From: Pseudomonas syringae
GTDB taxonomy: Bacteria; Pseudomonadota; Gammaproteobacteria; Pseudomonadales; Pseudomonadaceae
DNA: 64,000 nucleotides
Direction of reading: 5' to 3'
Assembly (NCBI RefSeq): GCF_023278085.1
Contig: NZ_CP066265.1
Location: 1,456,501 to 1,520,500, forward strand
The notes under the pieces were generated by a model, which saw only the letters and a program-made list of their open reading frames with translations, made no database searches and was not told the DNA's origin. The position numbers were made by a program, and so were the translations under genes. This document shows, in pieces, positions 63,922 through 64,000 of this stretch; within the stretch, counting starts at the first letter, position 1, and every line of letters begins with the position of its first letter.

Positions 63922-64000
63922 TCAGTCTTTGCTGCCGGCTTTCTGGCTGTCTTGAGCCGAAGGTGCTGCCTTTATTGCTACAGCTTGACCCAGTTCTTGT
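63922..64000 (-). CDS. C-terminal end of a gene cut by the right edge
   Basis: An open frame enters from the right edge and ends at 63922: the last 25 residues read QELGQAVAIKAAPSAQD then SQKAGSKD. An Ala/Ser/Lys-rich end such as this is common in disordered tails. The product cannot be named. Confidence 0.4.
   Translation of the reverse strand, partial: QELGQAVAIKAAPSAQDSQKAGSKD

Overview
The window is a stretch of chromosome from a fluorescent pseudomonad, most likely the Pseudomonas syringae group. The evidence is gene order and protein similarity from memory (pheA–tyrA–cmk–rpsA–ihfB leading into O-antigen genes; htpX–alaA–msrB–gpx–sagS; trkH–cpxS–cpxP–cpxR; yciI–yciB–trpH–yciO–scpAB–rluB), GC-rich coding sequence, and many REP-type palindromes with GACGCGGAGCGTC-like cores. 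I see no prophage, plasmid backbone, insertion sequence or CRISPR array. Almost everything is core chromosome; the more variable parts are the O-antigen end genes, the organosulfur genes and the repeat islands.

Layout. 1–5.2 kb: pheA (cut by the left edge), a tyrA whose fused AroA half is truncated and degenerate, cmk and rpsA with a strong terminator. hisC, which lies between pheA and tyrA in many pseudomonads, is missing. 5.4–12.6 kb: ihfB, a LapA-domain protein, a beta-CASP metallo-hydrolase, then an epimerase, a WbpL-like lipid-sugar transferase, a WbpM-like 4,6-dehydratase and a ComEA-like protein. 12.7–17.2 kb: TetR regulator, membrane thioredoxin, serine-type transporter, Gre-like factor and small proteins. 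17.3–19.1 kb: earP and efp, the arginine-rhamnosylation pair. 19.2–24.8 kb: ohr and ohrR with candidate operators, TauE exporter, LysR, type II DAHP synthase and a spermidine-synthase-like protein. 25–27.8 kb: deaD, whose start codon lies in a potential hairpin, and a LigB-type dioxygenase. 27.9–35.6 kb: a MITE-like repeat, htpX, alaA, msrB, glutathione peroxidase, the hybrid kinase sagS, an AAA protein and free methionine-R-sulfoxide reductase. 36.7–37.2 kb: a duplicated tRNA-Glu/tRNA-Gly pair.

37.2–46 kb holds a pirin with a divergent LysR and then an organosulfur block: an acyl-CoA-dehydrogenase-fold flavoprotein, an orphan sulfonate-type binding protein, a four-domain rhodanese, a Gln-type thiol dioxygenase (3-mercaptopropionate type), a LysR regulator and an SsuD-like monooxygenase. 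46.2–49.1 kb has a Rdx-family thioredoxin-fold protein, an LpxH-like phosphatase, an Mpo1-like membrane protein and a 1.3-kb intergenic island of three composite repeats. 49.1–54.1 kb is trkH, a nitroreductase and the Cpx envelope-stress system. 54.2–60.1 kb is the yciI-to-rluB block, and 60.3–64 kb has an AroP-like permease, arfB, an MFS transporter and two small genes, the last cut by the right edge.

Recurring themes are thiol and oxidative-stress repair (ohr, gpx, msrB, fRMsr, TlpA-like, Rdx), translation and RNA support (rpsA, efp/earP, deaD, rluB, arfB) and envelope functions (O-antigen genes, Cpx, htpX, yciB). No wholly new multi-gene system stands out. The most unusual items are the decayed aroA half with lost hisC, the composite repeat island at 48–49 kb, the mRNA-leader hairpins of deaD and efp, and the repeat element at 27.9 kb.
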